Positions 23,697 through 31,983 are shown, numbered from the stretch's first letter. The stretch: 33,776 nucleotides of DNA from Ralstonia sp. ASV6 (GCF_016429285.1 NZ_JAELUI010000053.1:1-33776), one strand, 5' to 3'. Made by a program: numbers and translations. Notes: a model not told the origin generated them from the letters alone.

Positions 23697-24491
23697 CTAA
23701 GCCGCCACACTCACATTGCGGCGCAGTTCGCATGTGGAGAGCGAGTCGGCTTCGCCACGCAGCAGCAACTGGCCGCTGCCCACCAGTTCGCGGCAGCGCC
23801 AGAAGACGAACCAGTCGCTGGCGAGCAGCCCATCGATGGCGCCCATGATGCTGCCAACCACGTCGCGTGCGCTGGCCCAGTCGGTCGGCACGTGCTCCAG
23901 GATCACTTCGTCGACGGTGGCATACGACACCGGCACCAGCGTGTTGCCTTTCCACAGCCGCACGTCGGCGTTCTCGCGCACGGTTTGCTGCCACTCGTAG
24001 GCCAGGCGACCGATGCGCAGCACCGATACCGGTGCAATGGTCGAAAACCGCCGCGCCAGTCGCGCCCCCGAATACATGCCGATGGCCGTGAGCGGCCCTT
24101 GGCCATTGGGCGTTTCCAGCTCGCGGGCGTCCATGCCGACTTCGTTGATCCGCTGCGGCGATTGATGCAGGTGGAACGCCACCCGGCGCAGCATGAGCTG
24201 GTCCGACGCACTCTGGCCGTGCCAGATCGCCACTTCGGTCGTGGCATCGCGCACGTCGGCCAGTGACGCAAGTGCGTCGCGCATTTCGGCGGCGAAGTCG
24301 ATGCTGCTGTTGGGGGCCACGCGCTGCCAGAAACCCGAGCGCGCCATGGCAACGCTATCGACGTCGGCCAGCGGCCCGACGGCGAGGTCGTCGCGCAGCA
24401 CTACGACGGAATCGGGGCGGCCTGCCTGTGCGAGCGCCTGCTTGAGCGTGGCGCCGGCAACATCGCCGTTGACGACATGGATGTATTGCAT
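23697..24491 (-). CDS. DUF1835-domain protein
   Basis: A 264-residue cytoplasmic protein. The N-terminal DUF1835 domain starts YIHVVNGDVAGATLKQAL and contains VVLRDDLAVGPLADVD; a middle segment has EVAIWHGQSASDQLMLRRVA. The C-terminal domain (from about residue 165) resembles the DUF3658 partner often joined to DUF1835. Biochemical function is not known. The ATG at 24491 is in a divergent arrangement with the carboxypeptidase gene. Confidence 0.85.
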   Translation of the reverse strand: MQYIHVVNGDVAGATLKQALAQAGRPDSVVVLRDDLAVGPLADVDSVAMARSGFWQRVAPNSSIDFAAEMRDALASLADVRDATTEVAIWHGQSASDQLMLRRVAFHLHQSPQRINEVGMDARELETPNGQGPLTAIGMYSGARLARRFSTIAPVSVLRIGRLAYEWQQTVRENADVRLWKGNTLVPVSYATVDEVILEHVPTDWASARDVVGSIMGAIDGLLASDWFVFWRCRELVGSGQLLLRGEADSLSTCELRRNVSVAA

Positions 24492-24687
24492 GGCGGCAAT
24501 TGTAGCGACAGTGTTAGTGCTGCGCTTTCGTTTCTTGTGCGTTTTCAGGCAGCACTGCCGATATTCCCTTGCGTTGAATCAGGAGCCCTATCTGAAGAAG
24601 GGGGAGGGGCTCCAGGCAACCATCAGGCGAGCGTGCGAAAATCGCGATTTTGTTGCAGACCATAACTACACAGGTGAGGGAACATCC
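24492..24687. promoter_or_regulatory. Divergent DUF1835 / carboxypeptidase region with a palindrome
   Basis: A 196-bp spacer. The perfect 14-bp palindrome AAAATCGCGATTTT at 24638-24651 lies about 36 bp before the carboxypeptidase ATG and could be an operator. No -10/-35 pair is clear. Confidence 0.4.
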
Positions 24688-25998
24688 ATGAGAGCCAAGT
24701 CGATGGTGAGGGGAGTGCGGCCAGTCATGCTGGCGGCGCTAGCGATGGTCGGTGCGTTGGCCGCGGGTCAGGCCGCCGCTGTGCCGCCTGCCGAAATCTA
24801 CAAGCGCGCCCAGCAGGAAAAGCCCGCACTGATCGACACCATGAAGACGCTGGTGTCGATCGAGTCGGGTAGCAAGGACATCGAAGGCCTGGACAAGATT
24901 GCCGGCGTGATCGCCGACCGCCTGCGCCTGCTGGGTGGCGACGTCAAGCTGATCGACCCGAGCGACCACGCGTATCGCATGGCCGACACGCCCGAGAAGA
25001 TCGGCAAGATGGTGCTGGCGCGCTTCAAAGGTGAAGGCACGCGCAACATCATGCTGATCGCACACATGGATACGGTGTACCTGAAGGGCATGCTCGCGCA
25101 GCAGCCATTCCGTATCGACGGCGACCGCGCCTACGGCCTGGGGATCGCCGACGACAAGAACGGCGTGGCCGTCATCCTGCACACCGTGGCAATCCTGCAG
25201 GCGGTCAACTTCAAGAAGTACGGCACGCTCACCGTGCTCATCAATGGCGATGAAGAAATCAGCTCGCCGGGCGCGCGTGCCATGCAGGCCAAGCTGGGTG
25301 CCGAGCAGGATGCCGTGTTCTCGTGCGAAGGCACGCGTGTGACCTCCGACAAACTGTCGCTGGCCACCAGCGGCATCGGCGCCATCCTGCTGGATGTGAA
25401 GGGCAAGGCCTCACACGCAGGTGGTGCACCGGAGCAGGGCCGCAACGCGCTGTACGAGTTGTCGCACCAGGTGCTGCAGATGCGCGATCTGTCCAAGCCG
25501 GAGACCGGCCTGAAGGTCAACTGGACGGTGTCGCAGGCGGGGACCAACCGTAACGTGATCCCCGCGGTCGCCAGCGCCCAGGCGGATGTACGTCTGCTGC
25601 GTGCGGCCGATGCCGACAAGCTGGAAGAGACCGTCAACGAGCGCATCAAGAACAAGCTGATCCCCGATACGCAGGTGACCGCCAAGTTCGAGCGCCGTCG
25701 CCCGCCGCTGGAAGCCACGCCGGCTTCGCGCGCGCTGGCCGAACACGCCCAGAAGATCTACGGCGAGCTTGGCAAGACGCTGGAGATTGATGACAAGGCA
25801 GAGGGTGGCGGTACGGATGCGGCCTTTGCCGCCTCGAAAACCAAGGCCCCGGTGATCGAGCGCTTTGGTCTGGCCAGCTTTGGCGCGCACTCGAACGACG
25901 CCGAGTATGTGGATCTCAACTCCATCGTGCCGCGCCTGTACCTGCTCACGCGCATGGTGATGGACGTATCGCGCGATCGTGTGGGTGTGACCAAGTAA
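24688..25998 (+). CDS. Exported M20 metallopeptidase, glutamate carboxypeptidase (CPG2) type
   Basis: A 436-residue protein with a signal peptide (cleavage near Ala30-Ala31, GQAAA-VPPAEIY). M20 zinc-site motifs are complete: LIAHMDTVY (His126, Asp128), GLGIADDKNG (bridging Asp155), LINGDEEISSPGAR (catalytic Glu189, ligand Glu190) and the late ligand His in FGAHSNDAEY. The dimerisation domain (ASHAGGAPEQGRNALYEL) is present. CPG2-type enzymes cleave C-terminal glutamate from folates and N-acyl amino acids; this is the nearest type, but the substrate here is not proven. The ATG at 24688 is preceded by GGTGAGGGA. Confidence 0.93.
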   Translation: MRAKSMVRGVRPVMLAALAMVGALAAGQAAAVPPAEIYKRAQQEKPALIDTMKTLVSIESGSKDIEGLDKIAGVIADRLRLLGGDVKLIDPSDHAYRMADTPEKIGKMVLARFKGEGTRNIMLIAHMDTVYLKGMLAQQPFRIDGDRAYGLGIADDKNGVAVILHTVAILQAVNFKKYGTLTVLINGDEEISSPGARAMQAKLGAEQDAVFSCEGTRVTSDKLSLATSGIGAILLDVKGKASHAGGAPEQGRNALYELSHQVLQMRDLSKPETGLKVNWTVSQAGTNRNVIPAVASAQADVRLLRAADADKLEETVNERIKNKLIPDTQVTAKFERRRPPLEATPASRALAEHAQKIYGELGKTLEIDDKAEGGGTDAAFAASKTKAPVIERFGLASFGAHSNDAEYVDLNSIVPRLYLLTRMVMDVSRDRVGVTK

Positions 25999-26025
25999 CG
26001 ATCATCGCGATCCGCACACGCGTAG

Positions 26026-26063
26026 AAACGGGACGGCTGTCGACAGGCACCGTCCCGTTTTTC
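26026..26063 (+). terminator. Terminator of the carboxypeptidase gene
   Basis: Long hairpin AAACGGGACGG / CCGTCCCGTTT, extended by the inner palindrome CTGTCGACAG, followed by T-rich sequence. Confidence 0.9.
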
Positions 26064-26085
26064 TTGGGGGGCACCGCCAATGGCT

Positions 26086-26117
26086 AAAAAGCCCCGCTGG
26101 CGCAACACCAGCGGGGC
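26086..26117 (-). terminator. Terminator of the repeat-protein gene
   Basis: Read on the minus strand: stem GCCCCGCTGG / CCAGCGGGGC (26091-26100 with 26108-26117) followed by five T. It lies about 95 bp past the stop of the minus-strand gene. Confidence 0.85.
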
Positions 26118-26212
26118 CGCATGGGCCAAAGGCGTAAGAACGGAGGATGCCCGGAGACCGGCCCTTAATCGGATAACGGATCAAACGTGCGGGATGAAGC
26201 GCAGGCTCCGTA

Positions 26213-26497
26213 TCAGCTCGGTACCGGATACCCGTAGACCGAGCCGCCGCCATCACGCGAACGGCCCGCTGGGTCGCTGCGTGCACCTTCTGAGTACGGG
26301 TCAAAACGGCCGCTGCGCGCACCTTCTGTGTAGGTGTCGAAGCGCCCGGTGCGGGCGCCGTCGCTATAAACATCAAAGCGTTCGGCACGAGCGGCTTGAC
26401 CGAACACCTCCACGCGGCTGGCCTGCGCCCAAGCGCTGCCTGCCGCCAGGGCACCTGCCGCCAACAGCGCGGCCATTCCAATCTGCTTGAGTCGCAT
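26213..26497 (-). CDS. Small secreted protein made of four 12-residue repeats
   Basis: A 94-residue protein. The signal peptide is MRLKQIGMAALLAAGALAAG plus SAWAQ (cleavage near residue 25). The mature part consists of four 12-residue units: RVEVFGQAARAE (28-39), RFDVYSDGARTG (40-51), RFDTYTEGARSG (52-63) and RFDPYSEGARSD (64-75), with consensus R-F-D-x-Y-(S/T)-(D/E)-G-A-R-(S/T)-G. A Gly-rich tail ends YGYPVPS. The ATG at 26497 has a strong ribosome site (AGGAG) 6-7 bases upstream; an ATG at 26515 has none. Function unknown; the repeats are regular enough to suggest a binding or structural role. Confidence 0.8.
   Translation of the reverse strand: MRLKQIGMAALLAAGALAAGSAWAQASRVEVFGQAARAERFDVYSDGARTGRFDTYTEGARSGRFDPYSEGARSDPAGRSRDGGGSVYGYPVPS
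26273..26416 (-). repeat. 36-bp tandem repeats encoding RFDxYSxGARxG units
   Basis: Four in-frame 36-bp units within the small secreted protein gene. The three downstream units are close in sequence and the first (upstream) is degenerate, suggesting stepwise duplication. Confidence 0.8.
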
Positions 26498-26945
26498 GGC
26501 GAACTCCTTCTTCAACTGATTTTCGATGCTGTTTTAAGGCGTGGTCTTTTGACTGTCCTGCCACGGCCTGAAGCGTAGGTCAGCGGGATGGCTGTATCCA
26601 CGGTGGTGCGACGAACGGTTTGTTGTGAGCGCCGAAATGATGCAAGTCAGCGTGAATGACGCTGAAAAACACGTTGAAGGCGGGACTGTCGGGGGTGGGG
26701 CTCCACCTTTTTGCCTAAACAGGGAGTGTTGGAAGCCTGCGAGCCAGTCTTGGTGCACCACAGCAGGGCGCGACGAGCCGGCAAGCCTTGCCGGAGGCTG
26801 TTTTGGTGCGCCGCATTAAGAGCGATGCGCGCTTACCACACTTGGTGGAGCGATTCTGTGAATTGCTTTGCCGCGCATAAGGGCTTTTGTTAAATTTGCG
26901 CGGCACTTCCGACACGGAAGCAAAGGAACGGAGGAGCCCAACCTC
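26498..26945. other. Long spacer before the porin upstream ORF
   Basis: A 448-bp interval. Open frames across it (for example 26625-26819 on the plus strand) lack ribosome sites and coding character. The part from 26860 on is AT-rich (TTTTGTTAAATTTG near 26884) and must hold the porin promoter. The long distance could allow a regulatory RNA or a long 5' leader, but no specific structure is evident. Confidence 0.4.
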
Positions 26946-26999
26946 ATGCACACGGGGGCGGGCGGTTTGAGACAACTCTTTTATTACGAGCCCACATGA
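26946..26999 (+). CDS. 17-residue upstream ORF overlapping the porin start
   Basis: The ATG at 26946 has a very strong ribosome site, GGAGGAG at 26930-26936, 9 bases upstream. It encodes MHTGAGGLRQLFYYEPT and stops at the TGA at 26997-26999, overlapping the porin ATG (26996-26998) as ATGA. The porin's own start has only a weak ribosome-binding sequence (ACGAGCC). The arrangement predicts translational coupling. Confidence 0.55.
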   Translation: MHTGAGGLRQLFYYEPT

Positions 27000-28126
27000 A
27001 AAAGTCTGCCATTCTGGTTGCAGTTGGCGCCCTGTTCGCAGGTTCTGCCTACGCCCAATCGAGCGTGACGCTGTACGGTATTGTCGATACCAGCATTCAC
27101 TACATCAACAACGCGAACCAAGCTGGCAACAGCGTGACCCAGATGGAAAGCGGTGCTGTGTCGAACAGCCGCTGGGGCCTGAAGGGCTCGGAAGACCTGG
27201 GTGGCGGCAACAAAGCACTGTTCGTGCTGGAAAGCGGCTTCAATTCCGATTCGGGCACGATGAGCAGCAAGGGCACGCTGTTCAATCGTCAGTCGTTCGT
27301 GGGTCTGCAGAACAAGGACCTGGGCACCATCACGCTGGGTCGTCAGTACAACTTCGGCTTCACGATGGGCGGCAACTTCGACCCGCTGGGCGTGGGTAAC
27401 TACGACGGCAACTCGTGGGTGTTCTACGGTCTGACCGGCCTGCGTGAATCGAACATGCTGAAGTACGAGAACAAGATCAACGGTCTGTACGTTGGCTTGG
27501 GCTACGGCTTCGGCGAAGTGCCGGGTAGCGCCAGCCAGAACCAGTACGTGGGCGCAGCTCTGTCGTATGAATTCGGCCCGGCCCTGATCGGCGGCCTGTA
27601 CCAGCAACACAAGGATGTGGCTGGCAACAAGCAGACCGTGTGGAGCATTGGCGGTAACTACACCATCGGACCGGCAAAGCTGTACCTCGGCTACATCGAC
27701 AGCAGCGACGCCACCGGTTGCGTGAACAGCTCGTCGAACTGCGTTGGCAACAGCGCTTTCGGCCTGAACATCTACGGCAACGCCACGACGGGTGCTGGCC
27801 TGACCCCGGGTGCCACGAAGCGTCGTGACAAGGTTGGCCTGGGCGGCGTGACGTACCAAGTCACCCCGGCACTGGCTCTGACGGGCGCGTTCTACTACGA
27901 CAAGATCAGCAACGCTGCTCTGACCGCTGGCAACGACGGCAAGCGCTACACCGCTGTGCTGCTGGCCGAGTACGCTCTGTCCAAGCGCACGCAAGTGTAT
28001 GGCACGATCGACTACAACAAGGTCAAGGACGCAGCGCTGCCGGAACTGTCGGGTGGCGGCAACGCAACCGGCACTGGCAAGTCGAACCAGACCAGCGCTG
28101 GCGTGGGTATCCGCCACATCTTCTAA
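26996..28126 (+). CDS. Outer-membrane porin, Gram-negative general porin of Burkholderiaceae type
   Basis: A 376-residue trimeric porin. The signal peptide is MKKSAILVAVGALFAGSAYA (residues 1-20), and the mature start QSSVTLYGIVDTSIHYINN is the standard first strand of this family. Repeating beta-strand/loop blocks include SRWGLKGSEDLGGGNKALFV, FNRQSFVGLQNKDLGTITLG and YNFGFTMGGNFD. It ends GVGIRHIF with the C-terminal aromatic residue required for outer-membrane assembly. Two cysteines in a loop (GCVNSSSNC, about residues 241-249) are unusual for such porins and may form a disulfide. It conducts small hydrophilic solutes; selectivity cannot be read. Confidence 0.97.
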   Translation: MKKSAILVAVGALFAGSAYAQSSVTLYGIVDTSIHYINNANQAGNSVTQMESGAVSNSRWGLKGSEDLGGGNKALFVLESGFNSDSGTMSSKGTLFNRQSFVGLQNKDLGTITLGRQYNFGFTMGGNFDPLGVGNYDGNSWVFYGLTGLRESNMLKYENKINGLYVGLGYGFGEVPGSASQNQYVGAALSYEFGPALIGGLYQQHKDVAGNKQTVWSIGGNYTIGPAKLYLGYIDSSDATGCVNSSSNCVGNSAFGLNIYGNATTGAGLTPGATKRRDKVGLGGVTYQVTPALALTGAFYYDKISNAALTAGNDGKRYTAVLLAEYALSKRTQVYGTIDYNKVKDAALPELSGGGNATGTGKSNQTSAGVGIRHIF

Positions 28127-28153
28127 TCGACGCAGTCACTCGATTGGGAACGG

Positions 28154-28180
28154 AAAAGGCGCCTTCGGGCGCCTTTTCTT
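28154..28180 (+). terminator. Terminator of the porin gene
   Basis: Stem AAAAGGCGCC / GGCGCCTTTT with loop TTCG, followed by T-rich sequence. Confidence 0.92.
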
Positions 28181-28272
28181 TTGCCTTGCCGTCTTGCTTG
28201 ATATGGCTGGGCAAGACTGCCTGGGCATCCGCCTACAATGGCACTTTCTGAATCCTCCCTTCGTGCGCGCCC

Positions 28273-29271
28273 ATGACTGCTGAACGCTCCGTCCGTCGTC
28301 GTCTGATTGCTTCTGCTGCGCTGCTGTGTGCCGGTGTTTCGTTGCTTGCTGCGGTGCCTGTGCGGGCGCAAGACTATCCGGCCAAGCCGATCCGCATCAT
28401 CGTCGCCTACCCGACTGGCGGGATTTCCGACAACGTGGCACGTGCCCTGGGTGAGAAGCTTTCGGCACAGCTTGGTCAGCCGGTTGTCGTGGAGAACCGC
28501 GCCGGCGCAGGTGGCAGCATCGGCATGGATGCGGTGGCCAAGGCTGCGCCCGACGGCTACACGCTGGGGTTTTCTTCGGTGAGCCCGCTTACGCTCAACC
28601 CGCATTTCGGCAAACTGCCGTATGACCCGCAGAAGGACGTCGCACCCGTGGCCAACGTCATGTATGCGCCGATGATCCTGCTGGGTACGCCGTCGTTCAC
28701 GGGCAAGAGCTTTGCCGACATGCTGAGCCAGTCGCGCGCCAAGCCGGGTTCGATCCGCTGGTCAACATCAGGCCTGGGTACGGTGGGGCATCTGGCGCTG
28801 GAGCAGATCAAGACGCAGGCGCGCGTTGATATCACGCTGATTCCGTACAAGGGCGGTGGCCAGCAATTGACGGATGCGCTGGGCGGGCAGGTGGAGGTGA
28901 TGTCGACCAACGTTGGCCCGACGTTGATGCAGCATATCGCCAGCGGCAAGCTGCGCCCCCTTGCGGTGGGTGCGCCGCACCGGCTCGATGCACTGCCAAA
29001 CGTGCCGACCTTTGCCGAACTTGGCTATGCCAAGGCCAACATGGCATCGACCTTCGGTGTGTTTGCGCCGGCCAAGACGCCTGCACCGGTCATCGCGCGG
29101 CTGAACATGGAGATCAACAAGGCACTCGCGGCGCCGGACCTGCGTGATCGCCTCACGCAGGCAGCCGTGGTGCCGGCCGGCGGCACACCTGAGCAGTTTG
29201 CCGCCGCCATCCGCGCTGAATACGACAGCAATGGCCGCATCGTGCGCGCTGCGGGCATCAAGGAGCAATAA
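28273..29271 (+). CDS. Bug-type tripartite tricarboxylate transporter receptor (periplasmic binding protein)
   Basis: A 332-residue extracytoplasmic solute receptor. The signal peptide covers about residues 1-33 (ending VPVRA-QDYPAKPIR). Family signature segments are YPAKPIRIIVAYPTGGISD, VVVENRAGAGGSIGMDAVAK (split around residue 75), APDGYTLGF, TLIPYKGGGQQLTDALGGQV and the ending RAEYDSNGRIVRAAGIK. These receptors bind small carboxylates; no membrane TctA/TctB genes are adjacent, as is common for the expanded Bug family in beta-proteobacteria. Ligand unknown. Confidence 0.95.
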   Translation: MTAERSVRRRLIASAALLCAGVSLLAAVPVRAQDYPAKPIRIIVAYPTGGISDNVARALGEKLSAQLGQPVVVENRAGAGGSIGMDAVAKAAPDGYTLGFSSVSPLTLNPHFGKLPYDPQKDVAPVANVMYAPMILLGTPSFTGKSFADMLSQSRAKPGSIRWSTSGLGTVGHLALEQIKTQARVDITLIPYKGGGQQLTDALGGQVEVMSTNVGPTLMQHIASGKLRPLAVGAPHRLDALPNVPTFAELGYAKANMASTFGVFAPAKTPAPVIARLNMEINKALAAPDLRDRLTQAAVVPAGGTPEQFAAAIRAEYDSNGRIVRAAGIKEQ

Positions 29272-29284
29272 GGCCCAGGCGCGA

Positions 29285-29980
29285 TCAGGCTGTGAAGCGG
29301 TACCCGACGCCGACCTCAGTCAGCAGGTACTCGGGCCGAGCGGGGTCGCGCTCAAGCTTGTGGCGCAGGTGGCCCATGTAGATGCGCAGATAGTGGCTGC
29401 TGTCGGAGTGCGCGGGGCCCCAGACTTCGCGCAGCAACTCGCGGTGGGTCATGACAGTGCCGCGCCGGCCTAGCAGCACCGCCAGCAGGCGATACTCGAT
29501 CGGCGTGAGGTGCACGGCCTCACCGCTGCGGGTGACCAGGCGGCGCGCCAAATCCACCTCCACCTCGCCGAAGCGGATGACGCTGCCGCCGTCTTCACCG
29601 CGCTTGGCGTGTCGCCGCAACAGCACGCGTAGACGCGCAATCAGTTCGCCCACGCCAAAGGGTTTGGTGAGGTAGTCATCCGCACCGGCATCGAGCGCGT
29701 CGATCTTGTCGCGTTCATCCACGCGGGCCGAGAGCACCAGCACCGGCACCTCCGTCCAGGTGCGCAACTCGCGGATCAACTGCATACCGTCGCCATCTGG
29801 CAGGCCAAGGTCGAGGATCACTGCATCCGGCTGGCGTGTGCCGGCCTCGATCAGGCCGCGTTCGACGCGGTCGGCTTCATGGACTTCGCAGCCTTCTTCC
29901 TCCAGCGCAGCGCGGACGAAGCGGCGGATATGGGGTTCGTCGTCGATGACGAGGACGGTGGGCGTGAATGTGAACGGCAT
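29285..29980 (-). CDS. kdpE: KdpE-like OmpR-family response regulator (orphan in this window)
   Basis: A 231-residue response regulator. The receiver domain has the acidic pair Asp13-Asp14 in VLVIDDEPHIRRFV, phosphoacceptor Asp57 in AVILDLGLPDGDG, Thr/Ser in VLVLSARVDERDKI and Lys in YLTKPFG. The OmpR-type winged helix (about 130-231) includes LTPIEYRLLAVLLGRRG and the KdpE-like VWGPAHSDSSHYLRIYMGHL. KdpE activates kdpFABC, the high-affinity K+ ATPase, with sensor KdpD. Neither kdpD nor kdpABC is in the window on either side. The ATG at 29980 is favoured, though no clear ribosome site is seen. Confidence 0.85.
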   Translation of the reverse strand: MPFTFTPTVLVIDDEPHIRRFVRAALEEEGCEVHEADRVERGLIEAGTRQPDAVILDLGLPDGDGMQLIRELRTWTEVPVLVLSARVDERDKIDALDAGADDYLTKPFGVGELIARLRVLLRRHAKRGEDGGSVIRFGEVEVDLARRLVTRSGEAVHLTPIEYRLLAVLLGRRGTVMTHRELLREVWGPAHSDSSHYLRIYMGHLRHKLERDPARPEYLLTEVGVGYRFTA

Positions 29981-30010
29981 GGCACGCATTGTAGAGCGGC
30001 GCCAGCAAAA

Positions 30011-30037
30011 CAAAAACGGACCCCGCAGGGTCCGTTT
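30011..30037 (-). terminator. Terminator of the HiPIP gene, just upstream of kdpE
   Basis: Stem AAACGGACCC / GGGTCCGTTT with loop CGCA, T-rich on the minus-strand side. It ends the HiPIP transcript and leaves only about 30 bp for a kdpE promoter. Confidence 0.85.
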
Positions 30038-30064
30038 GCATTGGCGAATTGCCAGCCGTGCGGC

Positions 30065-30376
30065 TTAGGCCTTCTTCGCCCAGGCGCTGCACCAGCCCTT
30101 GTTGGCAACGTCCTTGCCGGCGAACAGCGGGCAGCCGCCTTGTGCGGCCGTACCGCCTTGGTACAGGGCGCAGTTGCCGCAGTGTTGATCTGCCGCGTGC
30201 TTCGGGAACTTGGCCTTGTCGACCTTGGTGGTGTCGGCCTTGTAGCCGAGGGCGGCGGCTTGCGGGTCGGTCTCCGCCACCATCGGTGCTGCCAGTGCCA
30301 GATCCGACATCGACATGACGGCGCCTGCGGCGGCCACGATCGGGATGCTCTTCAGGAATTGACGACGATTGGACAT
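30065..30376 (-). CDS. High-potential iron-sulfur protein (HiPIP), Tat-exported
   Basis: A 103-residue periplasmic electron carrier. The twin-arginine signal is NRRQFLKS (residues 3-10) plus a hydrophobic stretch. The four cluster ligands are Cys66, Cys69, Cys82 and Cys96 in HCGNCALYQGG, GGCPLFAGKDV and GWCSAWAKK, the exact HiPIP spacing. It holds one [4Fe-4S] cluster with high reduction potential and shuttles electrons to terminal oxidases or similar partners. The ATG at 30376 has AAGGAAT upstream. Confidence 0.95.
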   Translation of the reverse strand: MSNRRQFLKSIPIVAAAGAVMSMSDLALAAPMVAETDPQAAALGYKADTTKVDKAKFPKHAADQHCGNCALYQGGTAAQGGCPLFAGKDVANKGWCSAWAKKA

Positions 30377-30722
30377 GCTGATTCCTTTTGTGGGAGTGTG
30401 TTGTATGGCGTCCCATGCTGCGCCGGCGCCCAAGCACCGGCTCGCCCTAGGGGACAGCGGACGGCGTCGGCGCGCCATTTTCCCGCTCGTGCATTCTGGC
30501 ACAGCAATCGGCTGGAGGCACCTGCGTCTGGTCAATGTTCCCCATACCTGCGTGCAGTAATCACTGACTTCGGTAGTCGGTAATGCGGTCAGCGCATGTG
30601 GCCGGTACGCCGTGTGGCCGAGGAATGACGCGGCAATGGGGCTTGCCATCCTCCATCTGGTGGGCTGCCTTCATCGAGGCAGTCGACGCTTGCCCGCCGG
30701 GGATGGCAATTTGTCGCACGGG
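30377..30722. promoter_or_regulatory. Spacer between hisC and the HiPIP gene
   Basis: A 346-bp interval upstream of the HiPIP gene on the minus strand. It probably holds that gene's promoter, but I can identify no convincing -10/-35 pair. Open frames across it have poor coding character. No clear hisC terminator is seen. Confidence 0.35.
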
Positions 30723-31790
30723 TCAGGCCAGCAGATCGCGCAGCGCCTTGATGAATACGTCGCATTCGTCATCGCTGCCGACGGTGATACGCAGATGCTG
30801 GTCGATGCGCGGCAGCTTGAAATGACGCACGAAGATCTCCTGCGCTTTCAGGCGGGCCGCAAGCGTGGCGGCATCGTGTGCCGGATGCCGTGCGAAGACG
30901 AAGTTCGCGGCCGACGGCACGACCTCGAACCCCAGCGTTTGCAGGGCTTGCGTCAGCCGATTGCGGCTGGCGATCACGCGTGCGCAGGTGGTGCGGAAGT
31001 AGGCGTCGTCTTCGTAAGCCGCCTGGGCCGCCACCTGGGCAAGGCGATCCAGCGGGTACGAATTGAAGCTGTCCTTCACGCGGTTGAGCGCCTCGATCAG
31101 TGTCGCGTGGCCAAACGCAAAGCCGACCCGCATGCCAGCCAGCGAGCGGGATTTAGACGTCGTATGCACGACCAGCAGATTCGGATAGCGGTCGACGAGC
31201 GTGATTGCCGACTGGGCGCCGAAATCCACATACGCTTCGTCGATCACGACCACCGATGACGGGTTGGCCGCGACGATCCGCTCGATCTCCGCCAGCGGTA
31301 GCGCGTGGCCGGTCGGCGCGTTCGGGTTCGGGAACAGCACGCCGCCCGCGTCGCCCAGATAGTCGTCAACGTTGATCGAAAAATCCTCAGCCAGCGGAAT
31401 CACCTGGCACTGCACGCCGTACAGCCGCGCATAGGTCGGGTAGAAGCTGTACGAGATGTCGGGAAAGCGCAGCGGCTTGTCGTGCTTGAGCAGCGCGTGG
31501 AACACGTGCGCCAGCACTTCGTCCGAACCGTTGCCTGCGAACACCTGTTCGGGCTGCAAGCCGTGATGGGCCGCGACCGTCTCGCGCAGCCGGCGCGACA
31601 GCGGATCGGGATAGCGGCGCAGGCTGTTGCCCGTGCCGCCCAGTTCGCGGGCGATGGCCTCAACGACGCGCGGCGACGGTGGGTAGGGATTTTCGTTGGT
31701 GTTCAGCTTGACCGGATGCGCAAGCGCTGGCTGTTCGCCCGGCACATACGGCACCAGTTGCTGAACCACATCGCTCCAGTAACGGCTCAC
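30723..31790 (-). CDS. hisC: Histidinol-phosphate aminotransferase
   Basis: A 355-residue PLP-dependent aminotransferase of histidine biosynthesis, converting imidazole acetol-phosphate to histidinol-phosphate. Family motifs are [49 protein letters not shown] (PLP Asn and Pro region), [10 protein letters not shown] (PLP Asp/Tyr) and the lysine block [15 protein letters not shown]. The start is GTG at 31790 with AGGAG 8 bases upstream. It stands alone rather than in a his operon, so it may be a second hisC copy, which could also act on aromatic amino acids (inference). Confidence 0.94.
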   Translation of the reverse strand: MSRYWSDVVQQLVPYVPGEQPALAHPVKLNTNENPYPPSPRVVEAIARELGGTGNSLRRYPDPLSRRLRETVAAHHGLQPEQVFAGNGSDEVLAHVFHALLKHDKPLRFPDISYSFYPTYARLYGVQCQVIPLAEDFSINVDDYLGDAGGVLFPNPNAPTGHALPLAEIERIVAANPSSVVVIDEAYVDFGAQSAITLVDRYPNLLVVHTTSKSRSLAGMRVGFAFGHATLIEALNRVKDSFNSYPLDRLAQVAAQAAYEDDAYFRTTCARVIASRNRLTQALQTLGFEVVPSAANFVFARHPAHDAATLAARLKAQEIFVRHFKLPRIDQHLRITVGSDDECDVFIKALRDLLA

Positions 31791-31953
31791 TGCTCGACTC
31801 CTGATGGGTGAGTTCCCGGCGTGCCTGATTGGCGATCAGCGGGATAGGGGATCGCGAAAAACGGCAGGGGACGGGGCTTGATCATGCGTAGCGCCGCGTT
31901 TTGGCGGCGGCGCTATAGATTGCGGCAAAAATGCGATTCAGGTGCGGCGTCAC

Positions 31954-31967
31954 CGCAAATTTTTGCG
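31954..31967. repeat. Inverted repeat downstream of tRNA-Arg
   Basis: CGCAAATTTTTGCG, 6-base arms with a 2-base centre, flanked by CACCG and CGGTG in inverted order. On the minus strand it follows the tRNA and may help end transcription, though there is no T-run. It overlaps one TTGCGCAA octamer (31963-31970). Confidence 0.4.
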
Positions 31968-31983
31968 CAATTCGGTGAATGTT

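Noticed and set aside
26625-26819. Possible 64-codon gene before the porin
   Set aside because: No ribosome site, uneven composition and no recognisable domain.
26984-28117. Minus-strand open frame of 377 codons opposite the porin
   Set aside because: It mirrors the porin gene almost end to end; the porin has a signal peptide, family strands and terminator, and the mirror frame has none of these.
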